Made by a program: the position numbers and the translations under genes. The notes beneath the pieces were generated by a model. The model searched no databases and had not been told where the DNA came from. It saw nothing but the letters and a program-made list of their open reading frames with translations. A stretch of 24,242 bases of DNA from DASXUX01 sp036504595 (GTDB lineage Bacteria > Planctomycetota > SZUA-567 > H5-PLA8): assembly GCA_036504595.1 (NCBI GenBank), contig DASXUX010000058.1, positions 1 to 24,242 on the forward strand, read 5' to 3'. Below, piece by piece: positions 1-7,176 of the stretch (position 1 is its first letter; each line of letters begins with the position of its first letter).

Positions 1-1
1 C

Positions 2-115
2 GTCGCGCAAGTCCGGGCCGCATGCATAAGCCAAGATGGCCGCGCCGCAGCTCTCTGGCAACTCCCCCAACCCTACCGCGCTTACGGTCTCAACTGGGCA
101 CGCATCGCCGCGTAA
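2..115 (+). CDS. 3' end of an unidentified CDS (partial)
   Basis: A frame open from the left edge of the window reads 37 codons and ends at TAA 113-115. The visible tail ends in QLPQPYRAYGLNWARIAA, with an aromatic-rich composition typical of real protein. It has no start in the window and is too short to assign to a family. The frame could be open by chance, since GC-rich DNA often leaves short open frames. I see no recognisable motif. Confidence 0.35.
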   Translation, partial: VAQVRAACISQDGRAAALWQLPQPYRAYGLNWARIAA

Positions 116-217
116 CCACAACATCCAGCGACGTGCACCCCACGGACTGTTGTTCGCATGCCAGGAGTGGAAAAGCCACCCGGGTGAGGTAATATGACTT
201 CGACTGAGGAACGAAGC

Positions 218-409
218 ATGCCCACGAAGACCAGCGCCGCAAGACGGAGCCCGAAACACAGAAGATTTCCCGTGCGCTGCAAGACTTGGGCGCAGGTTGA
301 GGAAATACAGCGCCAGTATCTGAAGCCGGTCCGATACGGCCCCAAAGGGCAGCCGATCTACGACTTCGAAGAAGTTGCGCGGTACGTGATTTTTCCCCAA
401 GACACCTGA
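218..409 (+). CDS. Small basic hypothetical protein, possible antitoxin partner
   Basis: This encodes a 63-residue protein from ATG 218, which has GAGGA at 206-210 at ideal spacing. An upstream in-frame ATG at 194 would add 8 residues, but its GAGGT lies only 3 nt away. The N-terminal 25 residues are strongly basic (many R and K). The second half, with TWAQVEEIQRQYLKPVRYG and a C-terminal EEVARYVIF, looks like a short folded segment. It ends 17 nt before the MazF/PemK-like gene, and the GAGG overlapping its stop may help translate that gene. Position and size suggest an antitoxin, but no antitoxin fold is recognisable, so this is inference from context only. Confidence 0.5.
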   Translation: MPTKTSAARRSPKHRRFPVRCKTWAQVEEIQRQYLKPVRYGPKGQPIYDFEEVARYVIFPQDT

Positions 410-426
410 GGTTCCTGGCCCCTCAA

Positions 427-765
427 ATGACACAGCCGCGACCAGGTCAGATTTGGTTCCTTGACGAGCCGCGGCTGGGCGATTCCGAGCACGGACACTA
501 CGTCCTGGTTACGCAAGTTCTCGCTGCCGGCGCCAAGGTGAATATCAACTTCATCGCGACGGATCCAACGGCGAACGACGATTTTAGAATCGCTGACGAC
601 GCGGACGGTTTTGCAGCGACGGGGCTCAAGCATACCTGCCACCTGCTGCGTGATCGCACTTATGATATTCGAACCGAACAGCTCGCCAAAGGGCGCTATG
701 CAGGCGTACTGACGGGTGAGTTGCAGGCGCAGATTGAGGAATGGTGGGGCGAAGCGTTTGCCTGA
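427..765 (+). CDS. PemK/MazF-like protein (putative type II toxin)
   Basis: The 112-residue product has the layout of the MazF/PemK (CcdB-like) fold. It starts with RPGQIWFLDEP, corresponding to the family's G(D/E)I(V/W) opening strand, then has a hydrophobic strand HYVLVTQVL. A TGL motif near residue 66 precedes a strand, then RTYDIRTEQLAKG, which resembles the family's 'DQIRTVDKSRLG' segment, and GVLTGELQAQIEEWWG as the final helix. MazF toxins are ribosome-associated or free mRNA endonucleases. The usual basic residue before the second strand (GRRPALVVS in many members) is replaced by HYVLVTQ, so activity is uncertain. The gene follows a small basic protein at 17 nt, the usual antitoxin-toxin order. 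It ends just upstream of the purN promoter. Confidence 0.6.
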   Translation: MTQPRPGQIWFLDEPRLGDSEHGHYVLVTQVLAAGAKVNINFIATDPTANDDFRIADDADGFAATGLKHTCHLLRDRTYDIRTEQLAKGRYAGVLTGELQAQIEEWWGEAFA

Positions 766-787
766 ATAACCCAGACTCTGCTATAAT
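758..787 (+). promoter_or_regulatory. Putative sigma70-type promoter of purN
   Basis: A perfect -10 hexamer TATAAT lies at 782-787, and TTGCCT at 758-763 forms a partial -35 with an 18-bp spacer. Transcription would begin near 794, about 40 nt upstream of the preferred purN start. The -35 overlaps the stop codon of the preceding MazF-like gene, so purN probably has its own transcript. Confidence 0.45.
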
Positions 788-834
788 CCTGTCCTGTTTT
801 CATCGGGTCCACGTGCCTCATCATGGAGCGCCGA

Positions 835-1464
835 ATGCCCAATTTGCGCTTAGCTGTCCTGTTGACCGGTTCGGGTACGACGCTCGAAAACCTCTTTGAG
901 AAACAGCAGGCGGGGAAGCTCAGCGCCGACATCGTCGTCGTCGTCAGCAGTCGGGCGGACGCCTTCGGTTTGGAGCGCGCCAAACGCCGCGGCGTGCCGA
1001 CGGCTGTTGTCGAACGCCGCACGTACAAGCAGGTGGACGCGTTTTCGCGGAATATTCTGGAGGCGCTCGCGCCGTACAAACCGGACTTGGTCGTCTTGGC
1101 CGGGTTCATGTCACTGCTCCGGGTTCCGCCGCAGTATCAGCACCGAATCATCAATGTTCATCCTGCGTTGCTGCCGGCTTTTGGCGGCAAAGGCTATTAT
1201 GGCCACCATGTGCATGAAGCCGTCCTGCGTGCAGGCTGTAGGATTACCGGCTGCACGGTGCATTTCGTAGATGAGCAGTACGATCATGGGCTCATCATCG
1301 GCCAAAAGGCCGTGCAGGTTCTTCCCGACGATACGCCCGATACGCTTGCGGCCAGAGTTCAGGCGGCCGAACGCGAGCTATATCCCGAAATCATAGAACT
1401 GTTCGCACAAAACCGTATAAAGGTAGACGGGCGGAAGGTTAATGTCCTACCCGAGCGGCTCTGA
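835..1464 (+). CDS. purN: Phosphoribosylglycinamide formyltransferase (GART)
   Basis: PurN transfers a formyl group from 10-formyltetrahydrofolate to GAR to make FGAR, the third step of de novo purine synthesis in the cytoplasm. The N-terminal RLAVLLTGSGTTLENL is the phosphate-binding loop. The catalytic signature INVHPALLPAFGG carries the Asn and His of the active site, and VDEQYDHG carries the conserved Asp. The 209-residue length matches the family. ATG 835 is preferred because GGAG at 825-828 sits 6 nt before it. An in-frame ATG at 823 would add MERR but has no clear ribosome-binding site. No other purine genes lie nearby, so the gene is detached from any pur operon here. Confidence 0.93.
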   Translation: MPNLRLAVLLTGSGTTLENLFEKQQAGKLSADIVVVVSSRADAFGLERAKRRGVPTAVVERRTYKQVDAFSRNILEALAPYKPDLVVLAGFMSLLRVPPQYQHRIINVHPALLPAFGGKGYYGHHVHEAVLRAGCRITGCTVHFVDEQYDHGLIIGQKAVQVLPDDTPDTLAARVQAAERELYPEIIELFAQNRIKVDGRKVNVLPERL

Positions 1465-1479
1465 TAAGCTCGGCGGTTT
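1451..1479 (+). terminator. Weak candidate terminator after purN
   Basis: A 6-bp stem, CCGAGC 1451-1456 pairing with GCTCGG 1468-1473, spans the purN stop codon and is followed by CGGTTTTG. The stem is short and the T-run has only four bases, so it would be a modest intrinsic terminator at best. Confidence 0.3.
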
Positions 1480-1570
1480 TGTTGAAGGTAAGGGTTTGAC
1501 TTGTGAGTTTTAGCGTGTACGACAACAGAAGTTGTGACGATCTCTAACAGACAAGGAGCGAGCGCAAACC

Positions 1571-2635
1571 GTGGTCACGCTAGAAGAGTTGCTACGAGTG
1601 ATGATGGAACGAAAATCCTCGGACTTGCATATCACGGCCGGTTCACCGCCACGAATCCGCAACGATGGCTCCTTGGTAGCCACGGAACACGAGATGCTCG
1701 ATGCGGACTCCACGCAGAAGATCATCTATAGTATTCTGGATAACGAGCAGATCGCCAAGTTCGAGGCCGAGAAGGAGCTCGATATGAGCTTCGGCATCTC
1801 GGGCATAGGCCGATTCCGCGTGAATGTATTCTATCAGCGCGGCGCCGTCGGCACGGCCATCCGCGTCATTCCCTACGAGATCGCCGGCTTCGACAAGCTC
1901 GGCGTGCCAGCGCAAGTCTGCCAGAAGATGTGCGAACTGCCCAAAGGCCTGATCCTTGTGACGGGTGCGACCGGTTCCGGAAAGTCAACGACGCTGGCCG
2001 CAATGGTCGATTTCATCAACACGACTGGCCAGTGGCACATCATTACGATCGAAGACCCGATCGAATTCGTCCATCGCAACAAGCAGTGTCTCGTGAATCA
2101 ACGTGAAGTCGGCCCCGACACACACAGTTTCGCGCAGGCCCTTAAACACGTGCTGCGCCAGGACCCCGACGTGGTGCTGATCGGCGAAATGCGCGATAAG
2201 GAAACGATTGAACTGGGTCTGACGCTGGCTGAAACCGGACACTTGACCTTCGCGACCCTGCACACATCCAACTGCGTACAGACGATCAACCGCATCATCG
2301 ACGTGTTCCCGGCTGAGCAGCAGAATCAGATCCGCACGCAGCTTTCGTTCGTGCTGGAAGGCGTCTTCTGCCAGCAGCTTCTGCCGCTGGCCGTGGGCAA
2401 GGGGCGCTGCCTGGCTTGCGAGATCATGATCCCGAACGATGCGATCCGGGCGAATATTCGCGATGACAAAGTGCATCAGATCTATTCGACGATCCAGACC
2501 GGCAACAAGACCGGCATGCATACGATGAATCAGTCGCTGCTGGAACTGTACAAGGGCGGCAAGATCACCTACGAGACGGCATGCCAGTTCACGCACAACT
2601 TGGAGGACATGAAGAAGACGTTCCAGGTAGCTTAA
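1571..2635 (+). CDS. pilT: Type IV pilus retraction ATPase PilT
   Basis: PilT is the hexameric cytoplasmic AAA+-like motor that depolymerises type IV pili for twitching and DNA uptake. The 354 residues show the full family order: N-terminal SSDLHITAGSPP (about 16-27), Walker A GATGSGKST (132-140), Asp box ITIEDPIEFVH (158-168), Walker B region LRQDPDVVLIGEMRD (195-209), His box around ATLHT (228-232), and the C-terminal AIRANIRDDKVHQI segment (291-304) corresponding to the PilT 'AIRxLIRE' motif. The start is GTG 1571, with AAGGAG at 1553-1558 about 12 nt upstream, slightly far. A gene with another MshEN-type domain follows after a heptamer-rich hairpin, which suggests a loose pilus-motor group. 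Pilin and PilC genes are not in the window. Confidence 0.95.
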   Translation: MVTLEELLRVMMERKSSDLHITAGSPPRIRNDGSLVATEHEMLDADSTQKIIYSILDNEQIAKFEAEKELDMSFGISGIGRFRVNVFYQRGAVGTAIRVIPYEIAGFDKLGVPAQVCQKMCELPKGLILVTGATGSGKSTTLAAMVDFINTTGQWHIITIEDPIEFVHRNKQCLVNQREVGPDTHSFAQALKHVLRQDPDVVLIGEMRDKETIELGLTLAETGHLTFATLHTSNCVQTINRIIDVFPAEQQNQIRTQLSFVLEGVFCQQLLPLAVGKGRCLACEIMIPNDAIRANIRDDKVHQIYSTIQTGNKTGMHTMNQSLLELYKGGKITYETACQFTHNLEDMKKTFQVA

Positions 2636-2641
2636 CGGAAA

Positions 2642-2731
2642 GTCTGGGGTCTGGAGTCTTGAGTCTGGAGTCCTTGGTCAGCAAGGCTCCCGCAATCTAG
2701 ACTCCAGACTCCAGACTCCAGACTCAGGACT
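2642..2731. repeat. Inverted pair of heptamer arrays (GTCTGGA family) after pilT
   Basis: Six consecutive 7-nt units starting with GTC (consensus GTCTGGA) run from 2642 to 2683. After a short spacer, four units of ACTCCAG, which is the same word on the other strand, run from 2701 to 2728. The two halves can pair into a long imperfect hairpin that begins 7 nt after the pilT stop. It may shape the 3' end of the pilT message; this role is inference. The same word recurs at 19227-19264. Confidence 0.8.
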
Positions 2732-2738
2732 GTAGTAT

Positions 2739-3719
2739 ATGGCTCGTGTCACGCGGATGACCAAGCGCAGGCTCGGGGAACTGCTTCAGGCGGAAGGCCT
2801 GATCAGCGAAGAGCAGTGCCGTGCCGCGTTGGAAGAGCAGCGCAAGAGCAATTTGTTTCTGGGTGAGGCGCTTGTCAAACTGGGCTTTGTTTCGGAAGAA
2901 GCCATCGCTCAAACCATCGTCGCGCAGTTCAGCCTGCCGTTCATGTCAGCAATCCAGTGTACGATCAGCCCGGACGTCCTGAACACCTTCCCGGAACGGA
3001 TGTATTACGAGTATCAGTTCATCGCGGTAGACAAAATAGCGAGAGTGCTGATCATCATCGGCGCAGGCCTGATGAATCATGACGTGCTGGATGAGCTCGA
3101 ACGCCTGAGCGGCTGCAAAGTCTGTCAGTACGTCAGCACGTGGAAAGACATCAAGGCGGCGCTCGAACGCTACGCGAAGGAGCTCAAGAAGGAACAGAAT
3201 GACGGGCTCACCAGCCTGGGATCCATGCTCCTGGATGCCACGCCGCTCCCGTCCGCGTTGCCCAAACTGCCCGATGCCAAGCAAGTGACCAGCGCCGCTC
3301 CGCCCGGCCAAGCGGCTGCCCACACTGCGCCCAAACCCGTTGCCGCGCCGTCTCCCCTTGCTGCTGCAGCCAGCGCGGCTCGCACAACGACGGTCGCTCC
3401 CGGTATGAAGCCGCCGGTCTCCACACCGGGATCGGCTGCACACCCCGGCCCGCAAACGGTCCGGCTGTCCGCTTTGGCCGGCATGCGTCCGCCGGTCAAA
3501 GCGCCGACGTCACAGGCGCATCTGCCGGCCGTCAAAGATGGCCCGGGAGGGAAGCCCTCCACAAATGCGCCTGGAATAGCTCCGCCGGGCAATGGCGCGG
3601 ATGGGCCGAAGCCACCGAGCTCGCCAGTGGTAAAAGACGCCGCTCCGCCGGCCGAAGCCGGAAAATCAAACACGCAAGGTCCAAAGCCGGGTCTGCTGGG
3701 ATTGTTCAAGAAACAGTAA
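2739..3719 (+). CDS. Stand-alone MshEN (T2SSE_N) domain protein with Pro/Ala-rich tail
   Basis: This 326-residue protein carries the N-terminal domain normally attached to GspE/PilB/MshE assembly ATPases, but no ATPase. Two tandem 24-residue MshEN motifs are visible: RLGELLQAEGLIS starting at residue 11 and ending at Gln34, and LGEALVKLGFVS starting near residue 41 and ending at Gln63. In MshE and relatives these motifs bind cyclic di-GMP. A compact region follows to about residue 150. From about 165 to the end the chain is low-complexity Pro/Ala/Gly (linker-like), with a short hydrophobic-basic end GLLGLFKKQ. It probably acts as a c-di-GMP-responsive adaptor near the PilT motor; that role is inferred. 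The start could also be ATG 2757; neither start has a strong ribosome-binding site. Confidence 0.8.
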   Translation: MARVTRMTKRRLGELLQAEGLISEEQCRAALEEQRKSNLFLGEALVKLGFVSEEAIAQTIVAQFSLPFMSAIQCTISPDVLNTFPERMYYEYQFIAVDKIARVLIIIGAGLMNHDVLDELERLSGCKVCQYVSTWKDIKAALERYAKELKKEQNDGLTSLGSMLLDATPLPSALPKLPDAKQVTSAAPPGQAAAHTAPKPVAAPSPLAAAASAARTTTVAPGMKPPVSTPGSAAHPGPQTVRLSALAGMRPPVKAPTSQAHLPAVKDGPGGKPSTNAPGIAPPGNGADGPKPPSSPVVKDAAPPAEAGKSNTQGPKPGLLGLFKKQ

Positions 3720-3765
3720 ACAGCCAGTAGGCAGCCGCACTATGCAGTTGGCAGGAGGGGGCAGA

Positions 3766-5349
3766 ATGTCGCCGCGCTTGCACGTTGCTGCATATTTCGT
3801 GCTATTACTTTCAGCTCATACCCCCGCCGGCGAACTCACACGCGGCGATGTCGTCTTCAAGTGTGATTTCAAAACTCCTGACGCGTTGAAGGGCTGGAGC
3901 CTTAGCGATGGGAAGAAAGTCTCGCTTGCGACGGGGCGAGAGAACGCGCAGGTGCTTTCCATCCAGCAACCGGAGACGGGAAGCGTCAATGCTCGGCTGC
4001 CGCTGAATGTTGAGCAGCTTCGCGGAGCGCGGTTGAAGTTTCAGGCCATGGTCAAAGCTGAAAACGTCGCCAAACCGCCGCAGGCCTGGAACGGCGTGAA
4101 GTTCATGCTTCACGTCACGGCGCCGGGCGGGCCGCAGTGGATTCAGCAGAATTCGATCCATGGAACGTTCGAGTGGAAGAGCGTGGGGTTTTCGTGCCGC
4201 ATCCCTCAAGACGCAACGCAGGCCGAACTGGTGCTCGGGATCGAGAACACAAGCGGCCAGGCGTGGTTTGATGAGATCAAGGTGACCGTGATGCAGCCGG
4301 CGAGAACACACCGCGTCGGGACGGCCGGCACGGAGGCCGGCGCTACCATCTACAAAGGCCACAACCTTGCGCGGTTGCGCGGGGCGATGATCAATCCGAA
4401 GGCCAGCGAGGCCGACCTGCGCACGTTTGGGAGCGAATGGAAAGCGAACGTGATTCGCTGGCAATTGTGTTGGAACGGATTTCCGCGAAGCCCGGCCGAT
4501 AATGGCGATCTGCCTGCCTATGACACGTGGCTGGAGGGTCAGTTGCAGCATGTGGACAAACTGCTGCCGGTCTGCAAAGAAGCGGGCCTGCTGGTCGTGA
4601 TCGACTTGCATACGCCGCCCGGCGGGCGCGACGACGCCAACGATTGCCGACTGTTCCAGGAGAAGCGCTTCCAAGACAAGTTCATTGAAGTCTGGGAGAA
4701 AATGGCGAAGCGCTACCGCGGAAACGAAATCGTCTGGGGCTACGATCTGCTCAACGAACCGTGCGAAGGCAACATCGCCGAAGGTTTGATGGACTGGCAG
4801 GCTCTTGTAACACGTGCGGCACAAATCGTGCGACGAGAAGATCCGGACCACGCCATCATCGTCGAACCGGCGCCGTGGGGCGGGCCAGAGGCGATCGAGA
4901 ATCTAGAACCGATTCCGGTGGAGAAGGTCGTCTACAGCGTGCACATGTATTTGCCGCACCAGTTCACGCATCAGGGCGTGCATGGCAATCCGGTTGGCAT
5001 TTCGTATCCCGGAAAGATCGGCAATAAAGAGTGGGACAAGGCACAGTTGCGCGTAACGCTGGACCCTGTTCGCCGGTTTCAGCGCGAGCATAACGTTCAC
5101 GTGTACTTGGGCGAATTCAGCGCGATCCGCTGGGCGCCGGGCGACAGCGCGCGCGATTATCTGCGCGACTGCATCGACCTCTTCGAAGAGTATGGCTGGG
5201 ACTGGTCGTATCACGCGTTCCGCGAGTGGGATGGGTGGAGCGTGGAGCACGGCTCCGACCCCAAAGACCACAAGCCCAGCGCCGCGCCCACCGACCGGCA
5301 GAAACTCTTGCAGTCGTGGTTTGCGAAGAACGAAAAGCCGTGGAAGTAG
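3766..5349 (+). CDS. Secreted glycoside hydrolase family 5 (cellulase-type) with N-terminal beta-sandwich domain
   Basis: The product hydrolyses a beta-linked polysaccharide, probably a beta-glucan or mannan. ATG 3766 is preferred over ATG 3742 because AGGAGGGG 3753-3760 sits 5 nt before it. It has a signal peptide (MSPRLHVAAYFVLLLSA), a carbohydrate-binding-like beta-sandwich at about 30-180, and a GH5 TIM barrel from about 200. The barrel carries the acid/base in YDLLNEP (Glu331), the VYSVHMY segment (His393), and the nucleophile in YLGEFSAIRW (Glu450). At the domain junction (residues 185-194, GTAGTEAGAT) the linker is encoded by a palindromic repeat also found in miaB and in the 1341-residue gene. 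The stop codon lies inside a heptamer array. The exact substrate cannot be read from the sequence. Confidence 0.88.
   Translation: MSPRLHVAAYFVLLLSAHTPAGELTRGDVVFKCDFKTPDALKGWSLSDGKKVSLATGRENAQVLSIQQPETGSVNARLPLNVEQLRGARLKFQAMVKAENVAKPPQAWNGVKFMLHVTAPGGPQWIQQNSIHGTFEWKSVGFSCRIPQDATQAELVLGIENTSGQAWFDEIKVTVMQPARTHRVGTAGTEAGATIYKGHNLARLRGAMINPKASEADLRTFGSEWKANVIRWQLCWNGFPRSPADNGDLPAYDTWLEGQLQHVDKLLPVCKEAGLLVVIDLHTPPGGRDDANDCRLFQEKRFQDKFIEVWEKMAKRYRGNEIVWGYDLLNEPCEGNIAEGLMDWQALVTRAAQIVRREDPDHAIIVEPAPWGGPEAIENLEPIPVEKVVYSVHMYLPHQFTHQGVHGNPVGISYPGKIGNKEWDKAQLRVTLDPVRRFQREHNVHVYLGEFSAIRWAPGDSARDYLRDCIDLFEEYGWDWSYHAFREWDGWSVEHGSDPKDHKPSAAPTDRQKLLQSWFAKNEKPWK
4324..4347. repeat. REP-like palindromic repeat inside the GH5 gene
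   Basis: The core GCCGGCACGGAGGCCGGC pairs GCCGGC with GCCGGC around a 6-nt loop and is followed by GCTACC. The same 24-bp sequence occurs at 16314-16337, and close variants occur four times in miaB. Here it encodes part of the linker between the two domains, so it is tolerated in frame. Confidence 0.8.
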
Positions 5350-5511
5350 TCAGTAGCCAGTAGCCAGTCAGGGCTTTTCAAAAGTCGGTGGCGCGGGCGT
5401 CCCTGCCCGCGGACAGAGCGCCTTCCCAGCGGGCAGGGACGCCCGCCCCACTGAACTTCTCCGTCGGAAAGCGACTTTTGAAAAGCCCTGAGTAGCCAGT
5501 AGCCAGTAGGG
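5345..5511. repeat. Heptamer array (AGTAGCC) interrupted by an inverted-repeat element
   Basis: Units AGTAGTC, AGTAGCC and AGTAGCC occupy 5345-5365, with the GH5 stop TAG inside the first. The array stops after a partial unit AGT at 5366-5368 and resumes at 5491 with AGTAGCC, AGTAGCC and AGTAGGG. Between lies the 122-bp inverted-repeat element. Deleting that element plus one AGT restores perfect 7-nt phase. Confidence 0.8.
5369..5490. mobile_element. 122-bp MITE-like inverted-repeat element
   Basis: The ends are perfect 19-bp inverted repeats: CAGGGCTTTTCAAAAGTCG at 5369-5387 and its complement at 5472-5490. Inside, a second perfect 18-bp inverted repeat pairs 5393-5410 with 5429-5446 (GCGGGCGTCCCTGCCCGC). 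It encodes no protein. The 3-bp AGT on each side is consistent with a target-site duplication, but the surrounding array is repetitive, so 10 or 17 bp are also possible. It is called mobile by structure only; no transposase was seen. Confidence 0.65.
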
Positions 5512-5520
5512 GCACACTTC

Positions 5521-5614
5521 ACTCACCAAGTTCCACTCCAACACTCACCACTCAGCACTCACCACTCACCACTCCACCACTCACCAAGTACCAAGTACCA
5601 CTCACCAAGTACCA
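5521..5614. repeat. Heptamer array (ACTCACC / AAGTACC words)
   Basis: About thirteen units follow one another, mainly ACTCACC and AAGTACC, with two 8-nt variants (such as ACTCCACC). It fills the space before the glycosyltransferase gene. The same words recur at 12478-12512, and on the opposite strand at 23738-23767 and 23884-23939, including the same 8-nt variant. Confidence 0.8.
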
Positions 5615-5642
5615 GCTTGCCTTTTCGCGGGGGCATCGTACT

Positions 5643-7136
5643 TTGGAATCTGTGAAGAATGCGACGCGGTTGTTTTATTGCGCTTTGATCTTCAGCCTGG
5701 TCTTTCATGTCTTGCATGGGCTGCTGTTGCCGATTGTCGTTCCCTATGAGGGCCTGAATTGTCTGCAACTCGCTCGCGTGATCGGCACGAATCAGTTCAC
5801 GAGCGCGTATGATTTTACGCAGGCGCCGGCCTATCCGCTGGCGCTGAAGATTTCCCTGGCGCTCTTTGGACAGAACGCGTGGGCGGCGCAGCTTCCGAAC
5901 TTTGTGTTCGGATTTTCGGGCATCGTCCTGCTGGCCTTCACGATCAAGCGACTGGGGTACGCGTCGGCCGCCGCCGCGTGCGCGGTTTTCCTGACGCTCT
6001 ACCCGACGTTCATCGCATACGAGCATACATTGCTGCCGGAAGTGGCGACGTTCTTCAGCCTTTCACTGATCACCTTCGCGCTGCTGTGGCTGACGAACAA
6101 GCTGTGGCTGCGCACACTGGCTGTTGCCGCCAGCCTTGCGGTCGCGTACTACTTTTGCGAGCGGCTGCAATACATCGCTCCCGTTATCGCGCTGGTGAAT
6201 GGCATTTCGCTTCTGCCGCTGCGGCTACCGGGTGAAGAAGTCTCCGGTCTGGGCCGCAAGCCGTGGGCGCGCGTGGTCGCGCATACACTCGCCGCCTGCG
6301 CCATCCCATTTTTACTGGCGTGGCCGTGGATGAAAATGCAGGCGCGCTACGAGCGTCCCTGGACCGTCGGCATGCGCATGAACGACAGCGACATCAGCCG
6401 CAATCTGCTGCTTTACGGGCTGCTGAAGCAGGCTGTTTTGCCAGACGACGATCCGGTCATCGGTCAGTCCGCGACCCGGTACCGCGAGGCTATAAAGGAG
6501 TGTTCGTCGGGCTCAGTGCTGAACGTTTCGGGGCTGACGCCTCAAGCCATGGCGCAATTCGAATGGGACGTGCTGGCGCAGCATGCGAGCGAAGGGCGCG
6601 CGATTTTCTTTCGAACCGTGAAAGACCATACGAGCCGCTACGCGGCCGGCGTGGAGCGTTCCCTCCTCTTCCTCAGTGGTCTGCACGGGATCGATGACGA
6701 AAACGGCCTGTATGTCAGCGATGTGATCAAGGACGCCGATGCCGGCGCGAAGATCTATGGCATCGACCATCCGCTGTTTGCGGAAGCCAAGTCGCGGTTC
6801 GTGCAGAACACTCAACGGACCCTGTTATCGAAGACGCTGACGCAGTTGACGTCGATTTACGACATCCTGCTGGTTGCGGCCGCCGGGGTCAGCGCGCTGG
6901 GGCTGATTGCCGGATTCTACCGCCTGGACGTGCGGCTGGTGGCCTTCACGGCTGTGCCGGTGGCGTTGATTCTCTTGCATGCGCTGATGCTGCTTTCGAT
7001 TCATCGTTATGCCGTGCCCGCGTGGCCGATTTTGCTCGCGAATTTGATCATGGTGCCGGTGCTGCTGTGGCGGCCGCGAGTCGTCGATCCCGACACGGTG
7101 CTGGTGGAAGTGCCGGGGGCGTATGCGGCGTCGTAG
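5643..7136 (+). CDS. Multi-pass GT-C-type (GT39/ArnT-like) membrane glycosyltransferase
   Basis: The 497-residue product has about ten hydrophobic helices and resembles the dolichyl-phosphate-mannose/ArnT-type glycosyltransferases, which move a sugar from a polyprenyl-phosphate donor to a protein or lipid on the outer face of the inner membrane. After the first helix (about 9-31) an acidic residue sits in a loop, VVPYEG (Glu36), where GT-C enzymes hold the catalytic acid. A large non-membrane segment (about 235-400) is followed by more helices and a short C-terminal tail. No in-frame ATG occurs near the N terminus. TTG 5643 is used, with GGGGG at 5629-5633, and GTG 5652 is an alternative. Substrate and partners are unknown. 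The family call rests on topology and the first loop. Confidence 0.65.
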   Translation: MESVKNATRLFYCALIFSLVFHVLHGLLLPIVVPYEGLNCLQLARVIGTNQFTSAYDFTQAPAYPLALKISLALFGQNAWAAQLPNFVFGFSGIVLLAFTIKRLGYASAAAACAVFLTLYPTFIAYEHTLLPEVATFFSLSLITFALLWLTNKLWLRTLAVAASLAVAYYFCERLQYIAPVIALVNGISLLPLRLPGEEVSGLGRKPWARVVAHTLAACAIPFLLAWPWMKMQARYERPWTVGMRMNDSDISRNLLLYGLLKQAVLPDDDPVIGQSATRYREAIKECSSGSVLNVSGLTPQAMAQFEWDVLAQHASEGRAIFFRTVKDHTSRYAAGVERSLLFLSGLHGIDDENGLYVSDVIKDADAGAKIYGIDHPLFAEAKSRFVQNTQRTLLSKTLTQLTSIYDILLVAAAGVSALGLIAGFYRLDVRLVAFTAVPVALILLHALMLLSIHRYAVPAWPILLANLIMVPVLLWRPRVVDPDTVLVEVPGAYAAS

Positions 7137-7141
7137 GGGCG

Positions 7142-7176
7142 GGTTCGGCGTTCGTTGTTGATAGTTCATGGTTAAA
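7142..7176. repeat. Degenerate heptamer run (NGTTNNN) after the glycosyltransferase
   Basis: Five successive 7-nt units keep GTT at positions 2-4 (for example GGTTCGG and AGTTCAT), starting 6 nt after the stop at 7134-7136. It is weaker than the other arrays. The upstream miaB start ATG 7176 begins at its last base, which is one reason to doubt that start. Confidence 0.45.

Noticed and set aside
1496..1523. Promoter upstream of pilT (TTGACT with TACGAC)
   Set aside because: The -35 is good, but the -10 matches only three of six positions, too weak to call.
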